In this document: positions 1-9,000 of the stretch, piece after piece | Layout: the number at the start of each line of letters is the position of its first letter | Position numbering within the stretch: the first letter of the stretch is position 1 | Source of the DNA: an uncultured beta proteobacterium | Lineage (GTDB): Bacteria; Pseudomonadota; Gammaproteobacteria; Burkholderiales; Burkholderiaceae_C | NCBI GenBank assembly: GCA_903886275.1 | Contig: CAISLN010000106.1 | Location: 1-64,000, forward strand | Reading direction: 5' to 3' | Length of the DNA: 64,000 nucleotides | Notes under the pieces: model-generated | Told to the model about the DNA's origin: nothing | Seen by the model: only the letters and a program-made list of their open reading frames with translations | Databases searched by the model: none | Made by a program: the position numbers and the translations under genes

Positions 1-132
1 GCGCCGCCACCGCAAGCCGACGCCAAGCGTTTTGGTGCCTACACAGAGATTTGTACCGAGCTGCGTCAGACGGGCATCACGCTGGTTGATGCACAGGAAG
101 ACCCAAAAATTTTGGCCTTCGCACGCGCCTGA
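1..132 (+). CDS. C-terminal end of an unidentified gene (cut by window edge)
   Basis: Frame 1 is open from the first base to a TGA at 130-132 and would encode a 43-residue C-terminal piece containing KRFGAYTEICTELRQTG and ending in LAFARA. I do not recognise the family. The frame overlaps the start of the HsdS-like remnant that follows in another frame, so a restriction-locus gene interrupted by recombination or a frameshift is possible. It could also be a chance open frame, because the piece is short. Confidence 0.3.
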   Translation, partial: APPPQADAKRFGAYTEICTELRQTGITLVDAQEDPKILAFARA

Positions 133-233
133 AAGCACGACTCACAGCCCTGGAAGCCCGCCGCGACAAGACCCGCGCCCTCAAGCAGGGCATGATGCAA
201 GAGCTGCTGACCGGGCGGATTCGGCTGGTGTGA
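90..233 (+). pseudogene. hsdS: Remnant of type I restriction specificity subunit HsdS (C-terminus only)
   Basis: The frame ending at the TGA at 231-233 encodes ALEARRDKTRALKQGMMQEL followed by LTGRIRLV, a typical C-terminal helix and tail of type I specificity subunits. Reading upstream, the same frame meets a TGA at 87-89, and recognisable HsdS sequence starts only around base 117. The target-recognition domains are therefore absent here. HsdS normally selects the DNA target of the HsdMSR complex. The hsdR gene lies 1.7 kb downstream, so this looks like the decayed or recombined end of the partner gene. An intact hsdS and hsdM could still lie to the left of the window. Confidence 0.6.
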
Positions 234-335
234 TGGCGTATACGAGCGTAGACCACGCTAGACATGTGTATAAATCCGTATCAATGAACCTATTCAGCAG
301 CCCTCCCCAATAAATCCAAAACACCCAGTCTGCCC

Positions 336-1682
336 ATGAAAGAAAACCAGAACATCGAATGGAAGCAATCCTGGCGGGACGAGTACCTGAAGTGGATTTG
401 TGGCTTTGCCAATGCCGAAGGGGGCACCTTGGTGATCGGAAAAAACGACCAGGGCGAAGTGGTGGGCGTGGAGGGGGCCGCCAAACTGCTGGTCGATATT
501 CCGAACAAAGTGCGCGACATTTTGGGCATTGTGGTGGCAGTCAACCTGCATACGCAGGCTGGGTTGGACTGGCTGGAAGTCGTGGTGGACGCCTATCCCA
601 GCCCGATCAGCTACAGGGGTGAATACCATTTGCGCAGCGGAAGCACCAAGCAGGAGTTGCGTGGCGCTGCGTTGGACCGGTTTTTGCTCCGCAAGCTGGG
701 GCGGCACTGGGACGGTGTGCCAGTGCCGTATGTGACCAAGGCAGATTTGGACCCGCTGGCCATTAAGAATTTTCGCAAGCTGGCTGCCAAGAGCCGCCGT
801 CTGGGTGTTGACGCCTTGGCCGAAAGCGATGCCGTGTTGGTTGAAAAGCTGCATTTGACCGAAGGCCCCTATCTCAAGCGGGCGGCTACTTTGCTTTTTC
901 ATCCAGACCCAGAGAAGTTCACAAGCGGTGCCACTGTCAAGATTGGTTTGTTCCAAACCGATTCCGCCTTGCTCTACCAGGACGTGGTTGGCGGTGACTT
1001 GTTTACCCAGATCGATAAGACGCTGGATCTGTTACAGACCAAGTACCTGCGTGCGGGCATTTCGTACGAGGGCGCTCAGCGCCTGGAGCGTCTACCGGTG
1101 CCGGAGGAAGCCCTGCGCGAGGCGGTGATCAATGCCATCGCCCATAAGGACTATGGCGCTTTGGTTCCCATCCAGATCAGCGTGTATGACGACAAGCTGA
1201 TGATCTGGAATGCTGGGGCCTTGCCGCCGGACTGGTCAATGGAGCGCCTCATGGGCAAGCACCCCTCACAGCCGGCGAATCCGGACATCGCCCGGACGTT
1301 CTTTTTGGCCGGAAGGATCGAGTCTTGGGGCCGCGGCATTGACATGATGTGCCGCACCTGTCTTGACTATGGCAGCCCGGCACCGAAGTTCGACTGTGAT
1401 AGCACCGGATTCTGGGTGGAGTTTGCGTTTGCCGCACCGGAGCTCACCGAAAAAACTTCGGTGAAAACTTCGGTGAAAACTTCGGTGAAAACTTCGGTGA
1501 AAACACCCGTTGAAATTCTCCGCATCCTGGGTTTAAACCCGAACCTGACCCTGACCGAGGTTGCTGCCGAGATCGGGAAAACCCCGCGCACCATAGAGCT
1601 TGCGACAGCCAAACTGGTGAAAGAAGGCAAGCTGAAGTACGTGGGGCCGCAAAAAGGCGGTCACTGGAAGGTATTGGCATGA
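336..1682 (+). CDS. AlbA_2 (Schlafen-type) domain protein with ATPase-fold and winged helix
   Basis: This 448-residue protein starts with an AlbA_2/divergent AAA-4 domain (about residues 5-130; IEWKQSWRDEYLKWICGFAN, then GGTLVIGKND). A GHKL-like ATP-binding segment follows (about 255-340; LREAVINAIAHKDYG), then a KTSV repeat stretch (373-390) and a C-terminal winged-helix segment. This is the architecture of the proteins often labelled RecG-like or ATP-binding protein, which are common in defence islands and beside type I restriction genes. It lies between the hsdS remnant and hsdR, on the same strand. A regulatory or DNA-binding role in the island is likely, but the biochemical function is not known to me. 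No strong ribosome binding site precedes the ATG. Confidence 0.75.
   Translation: MKENQNIEWKQSWRDEYLKWICGFANAEGGTLVIGKNDQGEVVGVEGAAKLLVDIPNKVRDILGIVVAVNLHTQAGLDWLEVVVDAYPSPISYRGEYHLRSGSTKQELRGAALDRFLLRKLGRHWDGVPVPYVTKADLDPLAIKNFRKLAAKSRRLGVDALAESDAVLVEKLHLTEGPYLKRAATLLFHPDPEKFTSGATVKIGLFQTDSALLYQDVVGGDLFTQIDKTLDLLQTKYLRAGISYEGAQRLERLPVPEEALREAVINAIAHKDYGALVPIQISVYDDKLMIWNAGALPPDWSMERLMGKHPSQPANPDIARTFFLAGRIESWGRGIDMMCRTCLDYGSPAPKFDCDSTGFWVEFAFAAPELTEKTSVKTSVKTSVKTSVKTPVEILRILGLNPNLTLTEVAAEIGKTPRTIELATAKLVKEGKLKYVGPQKGGHWKVLA
1452..1499 (+). repeat. Four perfect 12-bp tandem units inside the AlbA_2 gene
   Basis: The unit AAAACTTCGGTG occurs four times head to tail at 1452-1499 and encodes Lys-Thr-Ser-Val four times. 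A degenerate fifth unit (KTPV) follows. The period is a multiple of three, so copy-number change would lengthen or shorten the linker between the ATPase-like and winged-helix domains without a frameshift. Confidence 0.9.
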
Positions 1683-1757
1683 GCGCCGTCGGCCAGATCG
1701 ATGAGCGCAGCCTGATTGGATGTGCGTACTTCGTTGTTTCAGTCAAGGAGTTGTGAC

Positions 1758-1892
1758 ATGGCAAGCAAATGGAATGGTCATCCGCCAGGCCGCGAGTCGC
1801 CACTTGACTGCAGAAGAGATCGGCAGCGGGTGCAGATAATCATCTTTTGGCCAAAAGCCAAGGCATTGTTTTTAAAAGGTTTTTTGCCTTGA
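1758..1892 (+). CDS. Possible 44-residue small protein
   Basis: An ATG at 1758 is preceded by a strong AAGGAG at 1745-1750 with seven bases between them, and opens a 44-codon frame ending at TGA 1890-1892. The product begins MASKWNGHPPGRES, is basic in the middle and ends in a hydrophobic stretch (IIIFWPKAKALFLKGF). No homology is apparent. The ribosome binding site is the best one in the restriction island. However, the 3' half of the frame coincides with a palindrome and a stem-loop, so this may be a leader peptide, a gene remnant or a chance frame. Confidence 0.35.
   Translation: MASKWNGHPPGRESPLDCRRDRQRVQIIIFWPKAKALFLKGFLP
1844..1857. promoter_or_regulatory. 14-bp perfect palindrome upstream of hsdR
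   Basis: CTTTTGGCCAAAAG at 1844-1857 is perfectly self-complementary. It is followed at once by a stem-loop with 7-bp arms (CAAGGCA at 1859-1865 and TGCCTTG at 1885-1891) around a T/A-rich loop. Both lie 80-125 bases upstream of the preferred hsdR start. Operator or attenuator function is inferred only from symmetry and position. Confidence 0.35.
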
Positions 1893-1968
1893 ATTCAACA
1901 TACTGTTTGCCCACCAGTGAAGATCAATGGATGCTGGGCTTTATCTCCGTATCCCTGCAAGGCAACCC

Positions 1969-4900
1969 ATGACCCCCATCGGCCAAACCGAAAAGCACAC
2001 CCAGGCCCGCATCGTCGCCCTGTTCCAGCAGCGCCTGGGCTACGACTATCTGGGTGCGTGGCAGGACCGCGATAACCGCAACATCGAGCCCCAGTTGCTC
2101 ACCGACTGGTTGAGCAAGCAGGGCGTGAGCGAGGCGCTGATCAAGCGCGCCCTGCATGAGTTGACCCGCGTGGCCGGGGACGCCAGCAAGAGCCTGTACG
2201 ACCGCAACCGCGAGGTCTATGGGCTGCTGCGCTATGGCGTCAAGGTGTTGCCTGCCATGGGTGAGAACAAGGTGACGGTCTGGCTCATCGACTGGACGCA
2301 GCCGCTCAACAACCACTTTGCGATTGCCCAAGAGGTGAGCGTCAAGGGGGCGGACTTGGGCATTTTGGCGATGGTGGCCAAGGCCAGCAGCAAGCGCCCG
2401 GACATCGTCCTCTACATCAACGGCATTGCGCTGGGCGTGTTGGAGCTCAAGCGCTCCACCGTGGCTGTGGCCGAGGGCATTCGCCAGAACCTGGACAACC
2501 AGAAGAAGGAGTTCATACAGCCCTTCTTCTCGACCCTGCAATGGGTGATGGCGGGCAACGACAGCGAGGGCCTGCGCTACGCCACCATTGAGACGCCCGA
2601 AAAATATTACCTGCGCTGGGTGGAGGACACCGGCCTCTATGCGACTGAAGACAATCTGCTGGACCGCCACGTTTTGCAGGTCTGCGACAAGGCCCGCTTG
2701 CTGGAGCTGATGCACGACTTTGTGGTGTTTGATGCCGGCACCAAAAAGCTCTGCCGCCAGAACCAATACTTCGGCGTGAAGGCGGCGCAAGACTTCATCC
2801 GCCGGCGCGAGGGCGGCATCATCTGGCACACCCAGGGCAGCGGCAAGAGCCTGACCATGGTGTGGCTGGCCAAGTGGATACGCGAAACAATAGCGGGCGC
2901 AAGGGTGCTGGTGGTGACCGACCGCACCGAGCTCGATCAGCAGATCGAGAAGGTCTTCAAGGGCGTGAACGAGCACATCTGCCGCAGCACCAGTGGGGAC
3001 GACCTGATCGACAAGCTCAACGGCACGGCCGAGTCGCTGATTTGCGCCCTGGTGCACAAGTTTGGTGGCAAGGGGGATGGCGAGGAGGGTGCGGGTGCCA
3101 AGGATTTTGTGGCCTCGCTCAAGCGCTTGCCGCCGGGCTTCAAGGCAAAGGGCGACCTCTATGTGTTTGTGGACGAGTGCCACCGCACCCAGAGCGGCGA
3201 CCTGCACAAGGCCATGGCGGCGCTGCTGCCAGGCGCGGTGTTCATCGGCTTTACCGGCACGCCGCTGCTCAAAGCGGACAAGCAAAAAAGCATTGAGGTG
3301 TTTGGCCGCTACATCCATACGTACAAGTTTGACCAGGCCGTGCGCGAGGGCGTGGTGCTCGACCTGCGCTATGAGGCGCGCGACATAGCCCAGACCCTGA
3401 CCAACTGCGACAAGATAGACCAGTGGTTTGATGCCAAGACCCAGGGCTTGAACGACCTGGCCCGTGCCCAGCTCAAACAGAAGTGGGGCACCATGCAGCG
3501 CGTGCTCTCCAGCCAGGACCGGCTAAAGAAGATAGTCGATGACATCATGATGGACATGGCCACCCGCCCGCGCCTGATGGATGGCCACGGCAATGCCATG
3601 CTGGTGGCCGGCAGCATTTACGAGGCCTGCAAGTTCTACGAGCTGTTTGCCAAGACCGAGCTCAAGGGCAAATGCGCCATCGTCACGAGCTACAGCCCCA
3701 GCGTGAGTGATGCCAAGGGCGAGACCACCGGTGAGGGTGTGACCGACAAGCTCTTGAAGTACGAGGTGTACGGCCAGATGTTGGCCACATGGTTCAACGA
3801 GAGCGTGGACAAGGCCCTGGCCAAGGCCGAGCGCTTTGAGCTGGAGGTGAAGAAGAAGTTCATCGACGAGCCCGGCCAGATGAAGCTGCTGATCGTGGTG
3901 GACAAGCTGCTCACCGGCTTTGACGCACCCTCTGCCACCTACCTCTACATCGACAAACAGATGCGCGACCACGGCCTGTTCCAGGCCATCTGTCGGGTCA
4001 ACCGGCTCGACGGCGATGACAAGGAATATGGCTACATCATCGACGACAAGGACCTGTTCAAAAGCCTGGAAGGCGCCGTGGGCGACTACACCAGCGGCGC
4101 GCTCGATGGCTATGACGCAGACGATGTGAAGGGCCTGCTGGAAGACCGCCTGGACAAGGCGCGCGAAGACCTGGAAGACGCGCGCGAGGCACTCAAGGCG
4201 CTGTGTGAGCCGGTTGCCCGCCCGCAAAAATCGGCGGATTTTTTGCATTACTTTTGCGCTGCTGATTCAGGCAACGCGGCGCAGCTCAAAGACAACGAGC
4301 CCAAGCGCCTGAAGCTCTACAAGTTTGTCGCCGCACTGGTGCGCGCCTATGCAGCGATTGCCGGTGAGCTGGCGCAGGCCGGCTACCAACCAGAGCAGAT
4401 CGTAAAAATCCGCTCCGAGGTGGACCAGGCCAGCAAGCTGCGCGACGAGGTGCGCCTGTGCAGCGGCGACTACATCGACTTGAAGGCCTATGAGCCGGCC
4501 ATGCGCCACCTGATAGACAGCTATATCCGCGCCGAAGAGAGCGAGAAGATTTCGGCCTTTGAGGAGCTGAGCCTGGTCCAGCTCATCGTGGAGCGTGGGC
4601 CCGACGCGGCGCATGACAAGCTCAAGGGCGTGATGAAGACCGACGAGGCGGTGGCCGAGACGATCGAGAACAATGTGCGCCGGCTCATCATCAACGAGTC
4701 GCCGGTGGACCCGGCCTATTACGACAAGATGAGCCAGTTGCTCGACGCGCTGATTGCCCAGCGGCGCAAGGCCGTGATCAGCTACGCCGAGTACCTCAAA
4801 CAGATTGCCCAACTGGCCAGGGACGTGAGCCAACCGGGCGGTCCGCAGGCCTACCCGCCTGGCATTCAGACCGCAGCGCAACGTGCGTTGTTCAACAACC

Positions 4901-5148
4901 TGAACCGCAATGAAGCCTTGGGCCTGCAGGTGGATGCGGCCGTGCGGGGCGGCCTGCAAAACGACTGGAAGACCAACCCCCTGAAGACCCGGCGCGTGCG
5001 TCTGGCCATTCGCGCGGTGCTGGAGCAGGCCGGAACAGACGCGCAGGCCCATGCGCAGCCGCACGCAAATGATGGCGAATCCGTCTACAGCCTGGAAGCG
5101 CAGACCACGCGCATTCTTGACATGGCGCTGCACCAGAATGACTACTGA
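1969..5148 (+). CDS. hsdR: Type I restriction enzyme motor/nuclease subunit HsdR
   Basis: HsdR translocates DNA using ATP and cleaves it when the HsdMSR complex meets unmodified DNA. The 1059-residue product has a PD-ExK nuclease (Asp145, then Glu159-Leu-Lys161 in GVLELKRS). It also has a superfamily 2 helicase core with Walker A GSGKS at 290-294, the DECH box starting at Asp402, and motif III FTGTPLL. The helicase C half follows (LLTGFDAPS, FQAICRVNR), then a long helical C-terminal region. The start at 1969 (MTPIGQTEKHTQ) matches the usual family N-terminus. An in-frame ATG at 1927 would add 14 unrelated residues. All motifs look intact, but no intact hsdM or hsdS is visible in the window. 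Length is normal for the family. Confidence 0.93.
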   Translation: MTPIGQTEKHTQARIVALFQQRLGYDYLGAWQDRDNRNIEPQLLTDWLSKQGVSEALIKRALHELTRVAGDASKSLYDRNREVYGLLRYGVKVLPAMGENKVTVWLIDWTQPLNNHFAIAQEVSVKGADLGILAMVAKASSKRPDIVLYINGIALGVLELKRSTVAVAEGIRQNLDNQKKEFIQPFFSTLQWVMAGNDSEGLRYATIETPEKYYLRWVEDTGLYATEDNLLDRHVLQVCDKARLLELMHDFVVFDAGTKKLCRQNQYFGVKAAQDFIRRREGGIIWHTQGSGKSLTMVWLAKWIRETIAGARVLVVTDRTELDQQIEKVFKGVNEHICRSTSGDDLIDKLNGTAESLICALVHKFGGKGDGEEGAGAKDFVASLKRLPPGFKAKGDLYVFVDECHRTQSGDLHKAMAALLPGAVFIGFTGTPLLKADKQKSIEVFGRYIHTYKFDQAVREGVVLDLRYEARDIAQTLTNCDKIDQWFDAKTQGLNDLARAQLKQKWGTMQRVLSSQDRLKKIVDDIMMDMATRPRLMDGHGNAMLVAGSIYEACKFYELFAKTELKGKCAIVTSYSPSVSDAKGETTGEGVTDKLLKYEVYGQMLATWFNESVDKALAKAERFELEVKKKFIDEPGQMKLLIVVDKLLTGFDAPSATYLYIDKQMRDHGLFQAICRVNRLDGDDKEYGYIIDDKDLFKSLEGAVGDYTSGALDGYDADDVKGLLEDRLDKAREDLEDAREALKALCEPVARPQKSADFLHYFCAADSGNAAQLKDNEPKRLKLYKFVAALVRAYAAIAGELAQAGYQPEQIVKIRSEVDQASKLRDEVRLCSGDYIDLKAYEPAMRHLIDSYIRAEESEKISAFEELSLVQLIVERGPDAAHDKLKGVMKTDEAVAETIENNVRRLIINESPVDPAYYDKMSQLLDALIAQRRKAVISYAEYLKQIAQLARDVSQPGGPQAYPPGIQTAAQRALFNNLNRNEALGLQVDAAVRGGLQNDWKTNPLKTRRVRLAIRAVLEQAGTDAQAHAQPHANDGESVYSLEAQTTRILDMALHQNDY

Positions 5149-5866
5149 GACGCGGCACATCCTGGTTCGCGGCATTGCGGTGGAAGTGGTCCGCAAGGAC
5201 ATCCAAAATCTGCACCTGGGCGTGTACCCGCCCATGGGCCGGGTGCGGGTGGCCGCGCCCTTGGTGATCAGCGACGAGGCCGTGCGGCTGGCGGTGATCG
5301 AAAAACTGGGCTGGATCAAACGCCAACGCGCCCAGTTTGCCCAGCAACCGCGCCAGAGCTTGCGCGAGATGGTCAATGGCGAGAGCCATTACTTCCTGGG
5401 CCAGCGCTACCGGCTGCGTGTCTCTGAGGTGAACGCGCCGGCCAGGGTCGCGTTGCGCGGCATTGCCAGTCTGGATCTGTTTGTGCGCCCCGGCGCGTCA
5501 ACGCAACAGCGCGAAGCCGTGCTGGCGCAGTGGTACCGGCGCCAGCTCAAGGACCGGATTGCGCCGCTGCTCTCCAAGTGGCAAGCGCTGCTGGGTGTGC
5601 AGGCCCATGCCTGGGGCGTGAAGAAGATGAAAACCAAATGGGGCAGTTGCAACCCCAAGGCCAGGCGCATTTGGCTCAATCTGGAGCTGGCCAAAAAGCC
5701 CGAGGTCTGTCTGGAGTACATCGTCGTTCACGAACTACTGCACCTGCTGGAGCGCCACCACAACGACCGCTTCACCAGGCTGATGGACCAGCATTTGCCG
5801 AGCTGGCGCGTATGCCGCGAAACGCTCAAGGCCGGCCTGCTGGGGCATGAGGTGTGGGACTACTGA
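5138..5866 (+). CDS. YgjP-like zinc metallopeptidase (M48/WLM superfamily, DUF45)
   Basis: The 242-residue protein carries the DUF45 signature: WGSCNPKARRIWLNLELA, then the zinc/catalytic motif HELLH at residues 198-202 and a downstream HHNDRF segment. The start is taken at 5138 because its ATG overlaps the last 11 bases of hsdR and gives the family-like N-terminus MTTETRHILVRG. An upstream ATG at 5051 would add about 29 residues that look like shadow translation of hsdR. Such peptidases often follow hsdR in type I loci. Their substrate is unknown, and translational coupling to hsdR suggests a role in controlling or maturing the restriction system. Confidence 0.85.
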   Translation: MTTETRHILVRGIAVEVVRKDIQNLHLGVYPPMGRVRVAAPLVISDEAVRLAVIEKLGWIKRQRAQFAQQPRQSLREMVNGESHYFLGQRYRLRVSEVNAPARVALRGIASLDLFVRPGASTQQREAVLAQWYRRQLKDRIAPLLSKWQALLGVQAHAWGVKKMKTKWGSCNPKARRIWLNLELAKKPEVCLEYIVVHELLHLLERHHNDRFTRLMDQHLPSWRVCRETLKAGLLGHEVWDY

Positions 5867-6068
5867 GCGCAAGACCCACCGACTTGAAGACGCTGATGGC
5901 GTGGCAGCGCAAGGGCTCGTCTGTAAGTATCTAAACGCACGGATGTTGCGCTACATGCCTATCGAATTGCTTGCATATATTTCTATACTGGTCCATGCAG
6001 CATGCCCAGTATTTCCCTCCGGTAACCGTCGCTAGCGCCGTTGCGGCCGGTTCGGGTGTGGGCGCGCC

Positions 6069-9000
6069 GTGAATATTCCTGCCGCCCTGCGCTCTCGCCT
6101 GGAAGCCGCATTGCCCGGCCTGTTTTTTCTGCTGCTGTGCGGCCTGTTTGGTGGTACTGCGCTTTGGCTCTATGGCGATTTGCAAACCGAGGCGCAGGTG
6201 CAAGTCAACCTCAGCAGCGCACGCATCAGCGCCGATGTGTCGCATCGCTTCACCCAAACCGCCTACGGCTTGAATGGCATCAGGGGCGTCTTTGCGGTCA
6301 ATGGCAGCGTGCACCGCGCCGCCTTTCGTAGCTATGTCGCATCACGCGACATGCCCCACGAATTTCCCGGTGTGCGCGGCTTTGGCTTTATCCAGCGCGT
6401 CATGCGCGCCGACCTAGGCGCTTTTGTGGCCGCCGAGCGTGCCGATGGTGCACCCGAGTTCACGCTGCGCCAACTGTTCGACACTTCGAATGAGGATCTG
6501 TTGGTTGTCAAATACATGGAGCCGGCGCCAGCCAATGCGGGCGCCATAGGGTTGGACCTGGGTTCCGAACCCTTGCGCAGCAGCGCCGCGCAACAGGCCA
6601 TAGACAGCGGCGAGACCACCTTGAGCGCCAGCATCCTGCTGGTGCAGGACCAGGGCCGCACACCGGGCGCTTTGCTCTATGTTCCGGTCTATGCAAAGGG
6701 TACACACCCGCAGACGGTGGCCGAGCGACGCGCCGCCCTGGTGGGTCTGCTGTATGCACCATTGGTGATCGAAGAATTGCTTAACAGCATGCCCGACATT
6801 GCTGCGGGCTTGATGGATCTGGAACTCACGGATCAAACGCCGGGCGCAGCAGGCGCCCTGTGGTACGACTCCGATACGCTTGGGGCTAAGCCAGAGCAGC
6901 TGCGCGCCACGCCCGCGACGCATCTGTTTTCGGCGAGCCAGTCGCTGCCGCTGCTGGGGCGCCAACTCCTGGTGCGTGTCCGTTCTGAACGCAAGTTTGA
7001 GGCCACGCTGGACCACAGCACACCCTTGCTGATTCTGGCCACTGGCACCGCGATCTCCGCCCTGCTGGCACTCTATCTGCGTAACCGCTTGCACCACCTG
7101 GCCAATGTGCGCAGGCTGGTTGAGCGCCGCACCACAGAACTCGACCAGGAACGTCTGCGTCTCAAAGCCCTGCTGGAAACCGCGACCGATGGCATCCATG
7201 TGCTCGATGCCGCCGGCCTGCTGATCGAGTGCAATCCTGCCTTCCTGAGTATGCTGGGCCTGGAGGCATCGGCCGTTGGCACCATGCAGGTCGGCGATTG
7301 GGAGTCGCAGCTCGACAGTGACACGATCGCGAACAGGATTGCTTCCCTGATCAAGAACCAATCGAGCAGCGTGTTCGAGAGCCAAAACAGGCGCAGCGAT
7401 GGCAGTCTGGTGGAGGTGGAGATCAGCGCCCGTGGCATCGCGATTGACGGGCGCGGGCTGGTGTATTGCGCCTCGCGCAACATCAGCGGGCGCAAACTGG
7501 CGCAACAAAAATTGCAGGACATGGAGCGCTTTGCGCAGGCCACGGTGGACGCCATCTCGGCCAACCTGGCCATTCTCAACAGCAGCGGCACCATCGTCGC
7601 AGTGAACCAGGCGTGGCGCAGTTTTGCCCAGGCCCATGGCGGCAATGTGGACGACCTGTGCAAGGGCGTGAACTATCTGGCCGTTTGCGACGCGGCAAGT
7701 GGTGCGAGTGGCGAGGCTGCGCAACAAATGGCAGCCGGCATACGCGCCGTTCTCGACGATCGGCAAGATACGTTCATGGTCGAATACCGCTGCGACTCCC
7801 CGACCGAAAAGCACTGGCTCATGTCGCTGGTCACGCGCTTTGAGGGCCAGGGCGAGGCCCGTCTGGTGGTGGCACACCAGGACATCACGGCATTCAAAAT
7901 TGCGAACGCCTTGCGCGATGAAGCCCAGGCCCTGCTGCAGAAAATCTCCAGCCGTGTGCCGGGTATGGTTTACCAATACCACTTGCGTCTGGACGGCAGC
8001 TCTTGTTTTCCTTACGCCAGTGACGCCATCCGCGACATTTACCGCGTCAGCCCCCAGCAGGCGCTGGAGGATGCCTCTCCTGTATTTGCGGTCGTGCATC
8101 CGGCTGACCGCGATGCGGTCATAGCTGCCATGCACCAGTCGGCGGCCGACCTCAGCCCCTGGGTGCATGAGTACCGGGTGGTGTTTGCTGACGCCAGCGT
8201 GCATTGGTTGCTTGGCAACGCGCTGGCCGAGCGTCACGTGGATGGCAGCACGCTGTGGCATGGCTTTGTCACCGACATCACCGAACGCAAACAGATCGAG
8301 GTGGAGCTCGCCGCCGCCCACCAGGCGCTGGCCCATCAAAGCGCGGTGCGTGCGGCCGAGTTGGCATTGGCCAACGATGCGCTGACGACGGCCAGAGACG
8401 AGGCTGAGTCTGCCAATCTGGCCAAGAGCCGCTTTCTGGCCACCATGAGCCACGAGATCCGCACCCCCATGAACGGCATCCTGGGGATGGCGCAATTGCT
8501 GCTGCAGCCCCAGATCTCGGAGTCCGACCGCCTGGAATTTGTGCAAACCATCTATGGTTCGGGACAGACCCTGATGTGCTTGCTCAACGAAATCCTGGAC
8601 CTCTCCAAGATCGAGGCCAGCAAGGTCGAACTCGAAGCCATCGCCATGCAGCCGGCACAGATCTTGAGCGAGACCTGGGCGCTGTTCAAACCGATGACCG
8701 ACCTGAAGGGGCTGCAGTTGCAGGCCCACTGGCGCGGCCTGGGAGGCAGCTACCTGGGCGACCCGCACCGCGTGAGTCAGATGCTCACCAACCTGGTGGG
8801 CAACGCCATCAAGTTCACCAGTCAGGGTCTGCTCAGCATAGAGGCCTCGGAAGTGCAATGCACGGATGGCTTTGCGACGCTGGAGTTTTCGGTTTCCGAC
8901 AGCGGCGTGGGCATCGCCCCGGACAAACTCAAGCTGCTGTTTCGGAACTTCTCGCAGGTGGACAGCTCCACCACCCGCAACTACGGCGGCACCGGCCTTG

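Noticed and set aside
1449..1506. CRISPR-like or other non-coding repeat array
   Set aside because: Units are only 12 bp, contiguous and in frame within a coding sequence, with no spacers.
1924..3318. A 464-codon open frame on the minus strand opposite hsdR
   Set aside because: It is fully antisense to conserved HsdR nuclease and helicase motifs, and the product has no family features.
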